From JAMXLO01 sp963726125 (GTDB taxonomy: Bacteria > Pseudomonadota > Alphaproteobacteria > Acetobacterales > Acetobacteraceae): 64,000 nt of DNA. Both the position numbers and the translations under genes were made by a program. The notes under the pieces were generated by a model that did no database searches, had not been told where the DNA came from, and saw nothing but the letters and a program-made list of their open reading frames with translations. The DNA lies in the NCBI GenBank assembly GCA_963726125.1, contig CAVSBG010000007.1, forward strand, positions 124,001 to 188,000. The letters run 5' to 3'. This document shows positions 15,324 to 24,452 of this stretch, one piece after another. The stretch's first letter is position 1; every line of letters begins with the position of its first letter.

Positions 15324-17249
15324 TCAACTCCGTAAATCGGGAGGCGTGGCCTCGGCCGCAAGTCTCCGCACCGCTTCGTCAAGCGGCAGCACCTCCTGCG
15401 CCTCGCCGCCGAGCCGGCGGAGTGCCACCGTCCGCTGCTCCGCCTCGCGGCGGCCGACGACCAGCAGGACGGGCACGTGGGCCAGGCTGTGCTCGCGGAC
15501 CTTGGCGTTGATCTTCTGGTTGGAGAGGTCGGTCTCCACGGTCAACCCGGCCTTCGCCAGCATCCCCGCCACTTCGCCCGCATAGGCGTCGGCGTCGGAG
15601 ACAATGGTTGCCACCACCGCCTGCACCGGCGCCAGCCACAACGGGAAGCGGCCGGCGTACTGCTCGATCAGGATGCCCAGGAAGCGTTCGAAGCTGCCCA
15701 TGATGGCTCGGTGCAGCATCACCGGACGGTGACGCGCGCCGTCCTCGGCCACGTATTCGGCGTCGAGCAGGTCCGGCAGCATGAAGTCAACCTGGAGCGT
15801 GCCGCACTGCCAGTCCCGCCCGATGGCGTCGCGCAGCACGAATTCCAGCTTGGGGCCGTAGAACGCGCCCTCCCCTGGGTTCAGCGTGTATTCGACGCCG
15901 GCAGTGGCGCAGGCTTCCCTCAGCGAAGCCTCGGCCTGGTCCCACACCTCGTCGGCGCCGACACGCAGCGCGGGGCGGTCGGAGAATTTAACCGAGAATT
16001 CGGGGAAGCCGAAGTCGCGGTAGATCGACGACAGCAGCGCCACGAACCGCACGGTCTCCGCGGTGATCTGCGCCTCGGTGCAGAAGATGTGCGCGTCGTC
16101 CTGGGTGAAAGCGCGCACCCGCATGATGCCGTGCAGCGCACCGGACGGCTCGTAGCGGTGGCAGGAGCCGAATTCCGCCAGGCGCAGCGGCAGTTCCCGA
16201 TAGGACCGGAGGCCCTGGCGGAAGATCTGGATGTGGCACGGGCAGTTCATCGGCTTGAGGGCGAGCGTCTTGTCCTCGTCCTCGACGTGGGCGACGAACA
16301 TGTGCTGGCGGAACTTGTCCCAGTGGCCTGACCGCTCCCAGAACGAGCGATCCAGCAGCTGCGGTGTCTTCACCTCCTGGTAGCCTGCCGCGTCCAGCCG
16401 GCGGCGCATGTACGCCTCGGAGGTCAGGAACAGCTTCCAGCCCTTGGGATGCCAGAACACGCAGCCGGGGGCTTCCTCCTGGAGGTGGAACAGGTCCATC
16501 TCCTTGCCGATGCGGCGGTGGTCGCGGCGATCTGCCTCCTCCAGCATGTGGAGGTAGGCGTCGAGTTCCTTCTGGTCGCGCCAGGCGGTGCCGTAGATGC
16601 GGCTCAGCACGGCGTTGCGGTGATCGCCGCGCCAGTAGGCGCCGGCGGTCTTCATCAGCTTGAACGCCGTGCCGACATCGGCGGTGGAGCGCATGTGCGG
16701 GCCGCGGCACAGATCGACCCAGTTGCCCTGGCGATACAGCGAGATGGTTTCGCCGCGCGGCAGGTCTTCGATGATCTCAGCTTTGTACTTCTCGCCCTTG
16801 TCCTGGAAGAAGCGGATCGCATCGTCGCGGTCCACCACGCTGCGGACGAATTTCTCGCCGCGGCCGACGATCTCGCGCATCTTCGCCTCGATCGGGGCGA
16901 AGTCCTCGGGGGTGAACGGGTCGTTGCGGGCGAAGTCGTAGTAGAAGCCGTTCTCGATCGCCGGGCCAATGGTGACCTGGGTTCCGGGATATAGCTCCTG
17001 TACGGCCTCGGCGAGCACGTGCGCGGCGTCGTGGCGGATCAGTTCCAACGCATCCGGGTCACGCCGGGTTACGAACATCACGTCGGCGTCGTGGTCGATT
17101 TCAGTGGTTAGGTCGACCAGTTTGCCGTTGAGTTTCATTGCCAGGGCGGCGCGGGCGAGGCCGGGACCGATCGCTTCCGCCACCGTCGTGCCCGTTACCG
17201 GCCCGTCGAAGCGGCGCACGGATTTGTCGGGCAGGGTGATGGCAGGCAT
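15324..17249 (-). CDS. thrS: Threonyl-tRNA synthetase
   Basis: The 641-residue protein has an N-terminal TGS domain (PAITLPDKSVRRFDGPVTG) and an editing domain with HDAAHVLAEA. The class II catalytic core follows, with zinc-site cysteine in MNCPCHIQIF and motif 3 RAIMGSFERFLGIL, and then an anticodon-binding domain (INAKVREHSLAHVPVLLVVG). It charges tRNA-Thr and edits Ser-tRNA-Thr. Start 17249 matches the family length; GGAGAGGAG lies upstream. The next gene is infC, 149 bp on. Confidence 0.97.
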   Translation of the reverse strand: MPAITLPDKSVRRFDGPVTGTTVAEAIGPGLARAALAMKLNGKLVDLTTEIDHDADVMFVTRRDPDALELIRHDAAHVLAEAVQELYPGTQVTIGPAIENGFYYDFARNDPFTPEDFAPIEAKMREIVGRGEKFVRSVVDRDDAIRFFQDKGEKYKAEIIEDLPRGETISLYRQGNWVDLCRGPHMRSTADVGTAFKLMKTAGAYWRGDHRNAVLSRIYGTAWRDQKELDAYLHMLEEADRRDHRRIGKEMDLFHLQEEAPGCVFWHPKGWKLFLTSEAYMRRRLDAAGYQEVKTPQLLDRSFWERSGHWDKFRQHMFVAHVEDEDKTLALKPMNCPCHIQIFRQGLRSYRELPLRLAEFGSCHRYEPSGALHGIMRVRAFTQDDAHIFCTEAQITAETVRFVALLSSIYRDFGFPEFSVKFSDRPALRVGADEVWDQAEASLREACATAGVEYTLNPGEGAFYGPKLEFVLRDAIGRDWQCGTLQVDFMLPDLLDAEYVAEDGARHRPVMLHRAIMGSFERFLGILIEQYAGRFPLWLAPVQAVVATIVSDADAYAGEVAGMLAKAGLTVETDLSNQKINAKVREHSLAHVPVLLVVGRREAEQRTVALRRLGGEAQEVLPLDEAVRRLAAEATPPDLRS

Positions 17250-17348
17250 CGGTCTGGGCTCCTCTCCTTGGATGGGAGGGCTGTCTATGGCGATCGGGCG
17301 GCGACGGTGCAAGTCCCGCGTTTGCTTGTTCAGGCCCTGATATCGCGG

Positions 17349-17392
17349 CACCCCCACCCCAACCCTCCCCCGCTGCGCAGGAGAGGGAGTGT
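17349..17392. repeat. C/G-rich palindrome copy
   Basis: CACCCCCACCCCAACCCTCC followed by CCGCTGCGCAGGAGAGGGAG. It lies just after the GT4 stop (minus strand) and upstream of thrS, consistent with a 3'-end hairpin. Confidence 0.6.
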
Positions 17393-17414
17393 CCGCTACT
17401 CGGGGCGTAATCCT

Positions 17415-18608
17415 CTACCTCCCCGTCACCTCGCGGTACACCTCCAGCGTCGCGGCCTGCATCGCCGCCACGGTACATCGACGCAGCACCGCCTCACGCG
17501 CCCGCACAGCCAGAGCGGCCCGCTCTTCTTCCGGTAGCGCCAGCGCCGCTTCGATCGCACTGGCCAGCGCGTTTGCATCGCCCGGCGGAACGCGCCAGCC
17601 GGTGATGCCATGCTCCACGGTCTCGATCGGTCCGCCGAGATCAGAGGCGATCACTGGGCGCCCCATCGCCTGCGCCTCGATCAGCACGCGCCCGAACGCC
17701 TCGGGCCGCGTCGAGGTGTGCACCACCACATCGGCCAGCATGAGCGCCGCCGGCATGTCGTCGCACTCCCCCACCAGCCGCACCCGGTCCGCAATCCCGA
17801 GCGCCTGCGCCTGCCGGATCAGCCCTTCGGCATATCGCCGGCGCCCCTGGTCGGACCCCACCAACACGCAGCAGACGTCATGCCGTCCGATCCGGGCGAG
17901 CGCCTCGATCAACACGCCCTGCCCTTTCCAACTGGTCAGCCGCCCGGGCAGCAGCACGATCGAACGCACGCTGTCCGCCAACCGCCACGACCGCAAAAGC
18001 CGCGCGCCCCGATCGCCAAGCCCAACGTTCGGATCGAATACCGTGGGATCGACCCCGCGAGGAATGATGCGGATGCGCCCCGGATCGGTGCCGTGGCGCG
18101 CCACGATCAGTTCTGCGATGAACCGGCTCGCCGCGATCACCCGCTCGCCGCGCGCCATCACCGCGTTGTATTGCCGCTTCAACGGCAGGTCCTCGGTATA
18201 GGTGCCGTGCCAGGTCGTTACGAAATGCGCGCCCGTCCGCCGGCAGGCGAGCCACGCCGACCAAGCCGGGGCGCGCGACCTTGCATGCACGATCGCCACC
18301 TGTTCGGCATGGATCAGAGCCTCCAGCCGAGCCGCGTTGCGCCACACGGCCAACGGACTCTTCCGGCTCAACGGCAGCGTGATGTGCCGGCCGCCGGCAC
18401 GCTCGATCGCCGGCACCAAACGGCCGCCGGCACTCGCCACCAGCGCGGTTCCTCCGGCCGCCGCGATCGCCTGCGTGATCTCGATCGTGCCCCGCTCAAC
18501 CCCGCCCGTGACAAGCGACGGCAGCACCTGAAGCACGGTCGGATGGCGCGGTTCAGCGGTGACTGTTGGACTGGACACGGGTTGCATGACCCGTGGGAAT
18601 TGGACCAT
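17415..18608 (-). CDS. Glycosyltransferase family 4
   Basis: The roughly 397-residue protein has VLQVLPSLVTGGVERGTIEI, the GT-B opening with the glycine-rich acceptor loop. It also has HARSRAPAWSAWLA and TRPEAFGRVLIEAQAMGRPV, the E-x7-E donor site, where the first Glu is in PEAFG. It would transfer a nucleotide-activated sugar in lipopolysaccharide or capsule synthesis. Start is uncertain: ATGs at 18608 and 18587 are both possible and neither has a strong ribosome binding site. No other surface-sugar genes are adjacent. Confidence 0.88.
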   Translation of the reverse strand: MVQFPRVMQPVSSPTVTAEPRHPTVLQVLPSLVTGGVERGTIEITQAIAAAGGTALVASAGGRLVPAIERAGGRHITLPLSRKSPLAVWRNAARLEALIHAEQVAIVHARSRAPAWSAWLACRRTGAHFVTTWHGTYTEDLPLKRQYNAVMARGERVIAASRFIAELIVARHGTDPGRIRIIPRGVDPTVFDPNVGLGDRGARLLRSWRLADSVRSIVLLPGRLTSWKGQGVLIEALARIGRHDVCCVLVGSDQGRRRYAEGLIRQAQALGIADRVRLVGECDDMPAALMLADVVVHTSTRPEAFGRVLIEAQAMGRPVIASDLGGPIETVEHGITGWRVPPGDANALASAIEAALALPEEERAALAVRAREAVLRRCTVAAMQAATLEVYREVTGR

Positions 18609-18687
18609 ACCCAGGCCCCTATAGGACGCGCATCCGCCTCGCAAGACCACTGGCGCGGCACGTCACCCTAATTCCAGCCTGGACGCG

Positions 18688-19440
18688 ATGCTCATGGAGA
18701 CCACCGGACGGTTCGATCGTGGCGATGGCGTGGAACTGGCCTGGGCGCACCGGTCAGGGAGTGCCCCCACGGTGGTGTTCCTCCCCGGCTATCGCAGCGA
18801 CATGAACGGCGAAAAAGCGACAGCACTCGCCGCGTTTTGTGCCGAGCGCGGACAGGCCATACTGCGGCTCGACTATTCTGGTCACGGCATCAGCGGCGGC
18901 CGCTTCGAAGACGGCACCATCGGGCGTTGGACAGACGATGCCCTGGCCATCCTCGATCGGCAATGCGACGGCCCGGTCGTGCTGGTCGGTTCATCGATGG
19001 GCGGATGGATTGCGCTGCACGTCGCGCTCGCCCGCAGGGAACGCATCGCCGGCCTGCTCGGCATTGCCGCGGCGCCCGACTTCACCGAAACGCTGATGTG
19101 GCAGGCGATGACGTTCGAGCAACGCGCCACGTTGATGCGCGAAGGCGTGTTGTATGTGCCAAGCCAATACAGCGATCCGTATCCGATCACCCGGACGCTG
19201 ATCGAGGACGGCCGCAAGCGGCTACTGTTGAGTGATCCGATTGCGATCGGTTGCCCGGTGCGGCTGCTACATGGCCAGGGCGATCCCGACGTACCGTGGG
19301 AAGTTGCCCTGCGCATCGCTGAGCAGGTCACCAGCCAGGACATCGTCGTGACGTTGGTGAAAGATGGCGACCACCGGCTGTCGCGCCCCCAGGATCTGGC
19401 GCTGCTGCAACGAACGCTCGCGGCGCTGCTCGACGGGTAA
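18688..19440 (+). CDS. Alpha/beta hydrolase (ABHD10-like esterase/thioesterase)
   Basis: The 250-residue protein has VVFLPGYRSDMNGEKATAL, the nucleophile elbow VGSSMGGWIAL, an acid in LHGQGDPDVPWE and a histidine in KDGDHRLSRPQD, a complete triad of the serine hydrolase type. Mitochondrial ABHD10 and bacterial relatives are depalmitoylases or acyl esterases. It is transcribed away from the GT4 gene. Its substrate here is not indicated by neighbours. Confidence 0.88.
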   Translation: MLMETTGRFDRGDGVELAWAHRSGSAPTVVFLPGYRSDMNGEKATALAAFCAERGQAILRLDYSGHGISGGRFEDGTIGRWTDDALAILDRQCDGPVVLVGSSMGGWIALHVALARRERIAGLLGIAAAPDFTETLMWQAMTFEQRATLMREGVLYVPSQYSDPYPITRTLIEDGRKRLLLSDPIAIGCPVRLLHGQGDPDVPWEVALRIAEQVTSQDIVVTLVKDGDHRLSRPQDLALLQRTLAALLDG

Positions 19441-19912
19441 TCTGGCAGCGCAATCGCGTCAGTGCGGCAGCGATAGGTAGTTGAACCACAGAGGACACCG
19501 AGGGCTCCGGAGGAAGCCATAAAAGCGGCGGGGCACCCGGGCCGCCAACATACGAAACCAACGAGCCTGTACCAGGCATCACCGGCAGCAGCGGGCACAG
19601 TAAAAGAAACTTCAGCCGCAGATTACGCAGATGCACGCAGATAACAACGGTCTACTGAAGCGCGAGCTTGCCCACTTTGGAACAGTCCGCGCGGACTATC
19701 CGCGTCCATCTGCGTAATCTGCGGTGGAATTCCTTATAATTACTTGCTTCGCAGTGCTACTGCCAACAGGTTGGCGAACACACGTTGGCCCGGATGCTAT
19801 CCCAAAGTTTGATTGGCGATGACCCATGCATCGCACCGAGTGTTATGGCCGGGACGAGACCCGGCACAAGCGGAAACGATGAGTTGTGCTCAATTGAGCG
19901 TTGGTATAGACC
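19441..19912. other. Intergenic stretch with inverted repeat
   Basis: About 470 bp between a plus-strand hydrolase and the stop of fzlA. No coding frame is convincing. The notable content is a long inverted repeat at 19616-19724, plus AACCACAGAGGACACCGAGG at 19484-19503, which resembles the start of the repeat at 42074. Confidence 0.6.
19616..19724. repeat. ACGCAGAT-type inverted repeat
   Basis: An 18-bp perfect inverted repeat, CCGCAGATTACGCAGATG (19616-19633) against its complement at 19707-19724, is separated by 73 bp. Similarity extends inward (ACGC-GATA) for about ten more bases. It resembles a dispersed intergenic repeat family and shares its core with the repeat at 42076-42170. Confidence 0.8.
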
Positions 19913-20581
19913 TCAGAAATCCAGATCCGCATAGTGCGTCGGCGGTGTCATCCCGGGCACCCGATCATTCAGCACCCCCCTGAAGCTGGGCCGCGACTTC
20001 ATCCGCGCGTACCAGTCCTTCGCCGGCTGCGAGAGCGTCCAATCCACATCCCCAATGAAATCCAGACACGACAAATGCGCCGCCGCGGTGAAATCCGCGA
20101 GCGAGATCGTCGCGCCAGCCAGCCACTTCCGCGTCTCCGCCAGCCAACCGAGATATTCGAGGTGATACCGCAGCGCGAGATACCCGGTGCGCATCGCTGC
20201 CGCATCGGGATTGCCACGCCCGGCCATACGCTTCATCACCTTTTCCCCGAGCAGGTTCCGCGTGACCTCGGCTGCGAACTTTCCGTCAAACCAAGCGACC
20301 AGACGGCGAGCCTCGATCCGCTCGGCCAGCGTGCGACCGAGCAGCGGCGTGTCCGGATAGGCTTCCTCCAGGTACTCGCAGATCACCCCGGAATCCGGAA
20401 TGGCGAGGCTGTTGTCCTCGACCAGCGTCGGCACGGTGCCGGCCGGATTGAGCTCCAGGTATTCCGCCCGCCGCTCCCAAACCTTTTCCGTGCGCGCGTC
20501 GTACGGCAGCCGCTTTTCGGCAAGCACCAGCCGCACCTTGCGGGAGAACGGCGAGAGGGGCAGGTGATAGAGAGTCCGCAT
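19913..20581 (-). CDS. fzlA: FzlA, FtsZ-binding GST-like division protein
   Basis: The 222-residue protein opens MRTLYHLPLSPFSRKVRLVL and has EKVWERRAEYLELNPAGTVP, and it ends HYADLDF, a pattern I associate with Caulobacter FzlA. FzlA binds FtsZ filaments, curves them and is needed for constriction in alphaproteobacteria. It is GST-folded but not thought to act on glutathione. It lies 36 bp after the stop of the NDUFA9-like gene on the same strand, a frequent alphaproteobacterial arrangement. Confidence 0.85.
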   Translation of the reverse strand: MRTLYHLPLSPFSRKVRLVLAEKRLPYDARTEKVWERRAEYLELNPAGTVPTLVEDNSLAIPDSGVICEYLEEAYPDTPLLGRTLAERIEARRLVAWFDGKFAAEVTRNLLGEKVMKRMAGRGNPDAAAMRTGYLALRYHLEYLGWLAETRKWLAGATISLADFTAAAHLSCLDFIGDVDWTLSQPAKDWYARMKSRPSFRGVLNDRVPGMTPPTHYADLDF

Positions 20582-20617
20582 TGCCCGATGCTTATCGCAT
20601 ACCGCGACGCGTCGCCA

Positions 20618-21613
20618 TCACTCCCTGGTCTGCCAGGACAGGTTGGTCTGACCGGCCGCCTGTTCCTCCGGCAGCACGCGGCGTCGCCCGCCACCTGACT
20701 GGAAACGCCGGAGATAGGACGGCACGACCAGTTCCAACGGCGTGGGCACGATGCCAAGCTCCTGCAGACCCGGAAGCTGGCCACCGGCGACATTGTCGCT
20801 CTCCAGCATCAGCAACTGGTCGCGGGTCAACGGCTTACCCGGCGCCAGCTCCATCAGCCCTGCCTGCAACCGCGCAAGGCCCATCGGGATATTGACCATC
20901 CGCCGATGCCGACCGGTCTCCTTGAGCACATAGGCCAGAATTTCTCGCATCGACCAGACGCGCGGACCGCCGAGTTCGTATGTCGCCCCCGCCGCATCGG
21001 GTCGCGCCAACGCCGCCATCACGGCGTCCGCGACGTCGCCGACATAGACCGGCTGGAATCGCGTATCGCCGCAGATGACCGGCATGAACGGCAGCAGCCG
21101 CCCCATCGCGGCGAACCGGTTGAACAGCGCGTCCTCGGCGCCGAACACGAGCGACGGGCGCAGTATTGTCGGCTCCGGAAATGCTTCCCGCAGCAATGCC
21201 TCCCCGGACCCCTTGGTGGCGGCATAGCGGCTGGCGGCGTTCGGAGCGGCACCGATGGCGGAGATGTGCACGAGGCGCGCGACCCCCGACTGCGCCGCAA
21301 CGCGCCCGACGATCCCGACACCCTCGGAGTGGATGCGCGCGAAATCGCCGGAGCGGTGTTCCGCCAGAATGCCAACGGCGTTGACCACCAGATCGGACCC
21401 CTCGATCGCACGCCGGATGGTCGGCTCATTGGGGATCGCGGCATACAACGGCACCACCTGCCCCACGGCGCCCATCGGCTTCAGGAACAGCGCGGCTTCC
21501 GGATCCCGCACCGCCACGCGTACCACGAAGCCCTTATGCGCCAGCCGCTTCACGATATAGCGACCGATGAAGCCGGAACCACCGAATACAGTCGCTACGC
21601 TGCGCGTTGCCAT
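20618..21613 (-). CDS. NDUFA9-like NAD(P)-binding epimerase-family protein
   Basis: The 331-residue protein begins VATVFGGSGFIGRYIVKRL, a Rossmann GxxGxxG, with LVHISAIGAAPNAASRYAATK holding YxxxK. It has the C-terminal region of atypical short-chain dehydrogenases related to the complex I accessory subunit NDUFA9. In alphaproteobacteria such proteins associate with NADH:ubiquinone oxidoreductase. ATG at 21613 fits the domain start. Between a COQ9-like gene and fzlA. Confidence 0.85.
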   Translation of the reverse strand: MATRSVATVFGGSGFIGRYIVKRLAHKGFVVRVAVRDPEAALFLKPMGAVGQVVPLYAAIPNEPTIRRAIEGSDLVVNAVGILAEHRSGDFARIHSEGVGIVGRVAAQSGVARLVHISAIGAAPNAASRYAATKGSGEALLREAFPEPTILRPSLVFGAEDALFNRFAAMGRLLPFMPVICGDTRFQPVYVGDVADAVMAALARPDAAGATYELGGPRVWSMREILAYVLKETGRHRRMVNIPMGLARLQAGLMELAPGKPLTRDQLLMLESDNVAGGQLPGLQELGIVPTPLELVVPSYLRRFQSGGGRRRVLPEEQAAGQTNLSWQTRE

Positions 21614-21661
21614 CGCCGCTCTCCCGCTACACGCCCTTGATAGGCGGCAGCGCAACGAGGC

Positions 21662-22291
21662 TCAAGCCGGGGCGGCGTCTTCCGCGGGCGGTTCGGGTGG
21701 TTGTTCCGCCGGCGGTTCCGAGGCGCGGGCGCGATGCCCCAACCATTCGGCCGCCTGTTCGGCGCGACGGAGCGCCGTATCGAGCGCCGCCATGGTGTGG
21801 GCAAGGTCTTCCGTCTCATCGGCACGCCAGGCGCGGACGGTCCAGAGCCAGACAGCCACCAGCCCGCGGACCCGCAATTCGCCGCGAACGCCGGCGGTGG
21901 ACACGCCGGCGGCTTCCAGCATCCACCGCATGCTGCGCCGCGTGGCGAGCCCCAGCAGAAGCGCGAACGGCGGCTCGGAGGGCAGTGCCCGCAGCAGCGC
22001 GAGCACGCCGCCGCGATGCGACTGGAGTGCGTCGATCCGCCGCATCAAAAGATCGAACAGGCGATCCCGTATTGGCCCCTCGGACGGCGCGTCCGCCAGT
22101 GCGGCCTGGTCCGCCAGGCGCCCGAACCGCACCAGAATGGCGGCACGGCCGGGGAAGCGCTCGCGGGCACGCGGCAACGGGAGCCCGCCGGCACGCGCGG
22201 CCGCGGCCACGCTGAGGCGGCGCCAGCCTTGTTCCGCCGCGACCTGGAAAGCGGCGGCGATCAGGGCCCGATCGAACTCGGCGTCATCCAT
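21662..22291 (-). CDS. TetR-fold / COQ9-family protein
   Basis: The 209-residue protein starts with a TetR-like helical segment (FDRALIAAAFQVAAEQGWRRLSV). Its C-terminal half, VRGLVAVWLWTVRAWRADETEDLAHTMAALDTALRRAEQ, matches COQ9, the lipid-binding ubiquinone synthesis factor. The end is a proline/glutamate-rich tail. It probably assists ubiquinone hydroxylation. It shares direction with the NDUFA9-like gene and starts 7 bp after a small possible gene. Confidence 0.8.
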   Translation of the reverse strand: MDDAEFDRALIAAAFQVAAEQGWRRLSVAAAARAGGLPLPRARERFPGRAAILVRFGRLADQAALADAPSEGPIRDRLFDLLMRRIDALQSHRGGVLALLRALPSEPPFALLLGLATRRSMRWMLEAAGVSTAGVRGELRVRGLVAVWLWTVRAWRADETEDLAHTMAALDTALRRAEQAAEWLGHRARASEPPAEQPPEPPAEDAAPA

Positions 22292-22298
22292 CGGTGCA

Positions 22299-22478
22299 TC
22301 ATGGCGTCAGCCCGCCCGCTTGACCACCCATGCGATGCAAGCCGCCGGTGTGCTGGTATCCTTCGTACCACTGGTTCGCCAGATCGCCGACCGGGAGCGA
22401 CAGTGCCAGGGTTGCCCACGCGACAGTCTCCGCGACCGCGTAGCTGCGGGTCGTCCACTGACGGTGCTGCGGGATCAT
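22299..22478 (-). CDS. Small hypothetical protein upstream of the COQ9-like gene
   Basis: A 59-residue frame starts MIPQHRQWTTRSYAVAETVA and ends GGLHRMGGQAGGLTP. Its third codon positions are strongly G/C, as in real genes here. It contains one weak hydrophobic stretch. The frame is open further upstream without a clear start, and no good ribosome binding site is seen. I do not recognise a family. Confidence 0.4.
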   Translation of the reverse strand: MIPQHRQWTTRSYAVAETVAWATLALSLPVGDLANQWYEGYQHTGGLHRMGGQAGGLTP

Positions 22479-22837
22479 GCGCTTCAGTGCGGGAGGCCGC
22501 GAACCAGCGGCGCTGCCAGTCTGTTGCGACTGAAACCATCCATCGTGTGCCTCCTCTCTGCGCGCCGATGCGATGACGCACCGAACGAACCTAGAGGCGT
22601 CGCGCCACCTGATGATTTCAGCGCAAAGGAATCACGCTACAACGGCAACACAATGATGCCTCTCCCCTCGCGGGAGAGGCAGGCGCGTAGCGACAGTGAG
22701 GGGGTGTGGACCCAGCCGCACCGCTGGACGGCATCCAGCCCTTCGCAGACAGCTGAGACACCGGCCGTCAGCTCCCACTCGGCGGCGATTGCAGGATGAA
22801 TTTCTAGTCTGGGTTCAGCCCCCTCCCCCTTCCCCCT
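22479..22837. other. Intergenic stretch before the IS element
   Basis: About 360 bp with no supported gene. It contains a perfect 10-bp hairpin at 22657-22681 and, from 22820, the left half of a C-rich palindrome into which the IS has inserted. Confidence 0.55.
22657..22681. repeat. Hairpin, C/G-rich palindrome family
   Basis: TGCCTCTCCC and GGGAGAGGCA form a perfect 10-bp stem with a CTCGC loop. It is followed by GCGCGTAGCGACAGTGAGGG. Confidence 0.6.
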
Positions 22838-24326
22838 CCCGCAAGGGGCTACGGTTGTCGCACAAGTGCGGAATGAGTTGCGAATCGGCGTGCATTCCGA
22901 ATCGATGCCTGGCTGGGCGGGAGCTAGGATTGGGTTGGCATGATCGAGGCGGAGCTTGGGCGGTTCGGCGACAAGCGTCTGGCGTGCGTGGGCGGTGCGC
23001 TGTTGCGGTCGATGCAGAGCAAGCGGACGTTCTGCGTGCATCGGCTGGGCAAGGACCGCAATCAGACGGTGCAGTTCGGCCGTTTCCTGGCGAACCGCGC
23101 GGTGACGACGCACGAGATGCTGGTGACGGCGGGGCGGCTGACCAACCAGCGCGCCGCCGGTCGGCATGTGCTGGCGATCATGGACACGACCGATCTGCGT
23201 TTCCCCACGCATGAAGCCAGCAAGCGGGGCTTCGGCAGGGACGCCAACGACACGTGTCCCGGTGTGTTCCTGCACCCTGTCCTGACGGTGGACGCTGGGA
23301 ATGGCGGTGTGGTCGGGCTGCTCGACTGCGTCGTGCTGAACCGCACCGGCGGTAAGGTCACTGACCACAAGAAGCGGGCAGCGGATGATAAAGAGTCCCG
23401 CCGATGGCTGCACGGCGCTGAGATCGCGGGCGATCGTCTCACGCAGGCGGCGATGATCACCATGGTGGGCGATCGCGAGAGCGATATCTACGATCTGTTC
23501 GCGCGCCGGCCGGCCAATGTGCATTTGCTGTGCCGCTCGGCGCATCCACGCGCCATGACAACGGGTGGCCTGCTGCCCGAGTCCTGCGCCGCCCTGCCGG
23601 AGCAGGGGCGTGAGACGATCGAGGTGCCGCCGAAGGGCAGCCAGAAGGCCCGCCAGGCGACGGTGGCGGTTCGCTTCGGCGCGATCGAACTGAAGCGCCG
23701 GTGCGCGCCGGAACCGGCGATCAAGCGAGCTCGGTCGCGCTTTGGGTCGTCGATGTCAGCGAGGTTGACCCGCCCAGGGGCGTGGAGCCGCTGCACTGGC
23801 GCCTGCTGACAACGCACGCGGTCGCGACGTTGGCGGAGGCGCGCCAGATCATCACCTGGTATCGCATGCGCTGGATTATCGAACAGGTGTTCCGGTCGTT
23901 GAAATCGCACTGCCTGGACATCGAGGCTTCGCAAATGGAGGAAGCCGCTGGCTTCCTCAAACTGGCTGTCGTGGCGCTGATCGCGGCGGTGCGCGCGATG
24001 CAACTCGTGCTGGCGCGTGACGGAACCACCGGCCAGCCGGTCACCGACGCGGTCGCTGCAGCGGACATGGCGGCTCTGAGACAGCTCAACGTCACGCTGG
24101 AAGGTCGCACTGCGAAGCTCAAAAACCCGCACGACGACACGCTTCTCGCCTGGTACGCCTGGATCGTCGCACGACTGGGAGGATGGTCCGGTTATACCTC
24201 GCGCGGATACAAGCCGCCCGGACCAAAGACCATGCATCATGGGCTCATCCAGGCCGACCAGATCCTGCTCGGCTGGCACCTGGCAAATCGTTCCGCAGAT
24301 GTGCGACTCCCGTAGCCCGCAAGGGG
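22838..24326 (+). mobile_element. IS4-family (Tn5-like) insertion sequence
   Basis: The ends are inverted repeats: the left begins GGCTACGGTTGTCGCACAAG at 22847, and the right, read inward, begins GGCTACGGGAGTCGCACATC at 24317, continuing TGCGGAA-GA. The 11-bp direct repeat CCCGCAAGGGG stands at 22838-22848 and 24316-24326, overlapping the last G/C of the ends. The exact target duplication is therefore 7-11 bp. The element carries one transposase gene. It split a C/G-rich palindrome. Confidence 0.88.
22940..24315 (+). pseudogene. IS4-family transposase, frameshifted
   Basis: The first part (from 22940) has HVLAIMDTTDLRF and TMVGDRESDIYDLF, the first two catalytic aspartates of the Tn5-type DDE domain. 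The second part, in another frame, has WYRMRWIIEQVFRSLKSHCLD, the Y-R-E-K signature with the catalytic glutamate. The frames join at about 23698 with one base missing (length 3n-1): KR-PVRAGTGDQ would read through if restored. No slippery heptamer is visible, so programmed frameshifting is unlikely. The element is probably inactive unless helped in trans. Confidence 0.85.
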
Positions 24327-24452
24327 AGGGGGAGAGCTTCATGCGGCACTCTGCTCCACTCGGCTCCACTGCGCCACTCGGCTCCACTCCCACTCCGCCG
24401 GTCGACCGCCCCTTGCCAACCAGCCGCACCCACGCCAAGGGTGCCGCCCCGC

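Noticed and set aside
23690..23710. Programmed -1 frameshift in the transposase
   Set aside because: No A6G-type or similar slippery sequence is present; a one-base deletion restores family sequence.
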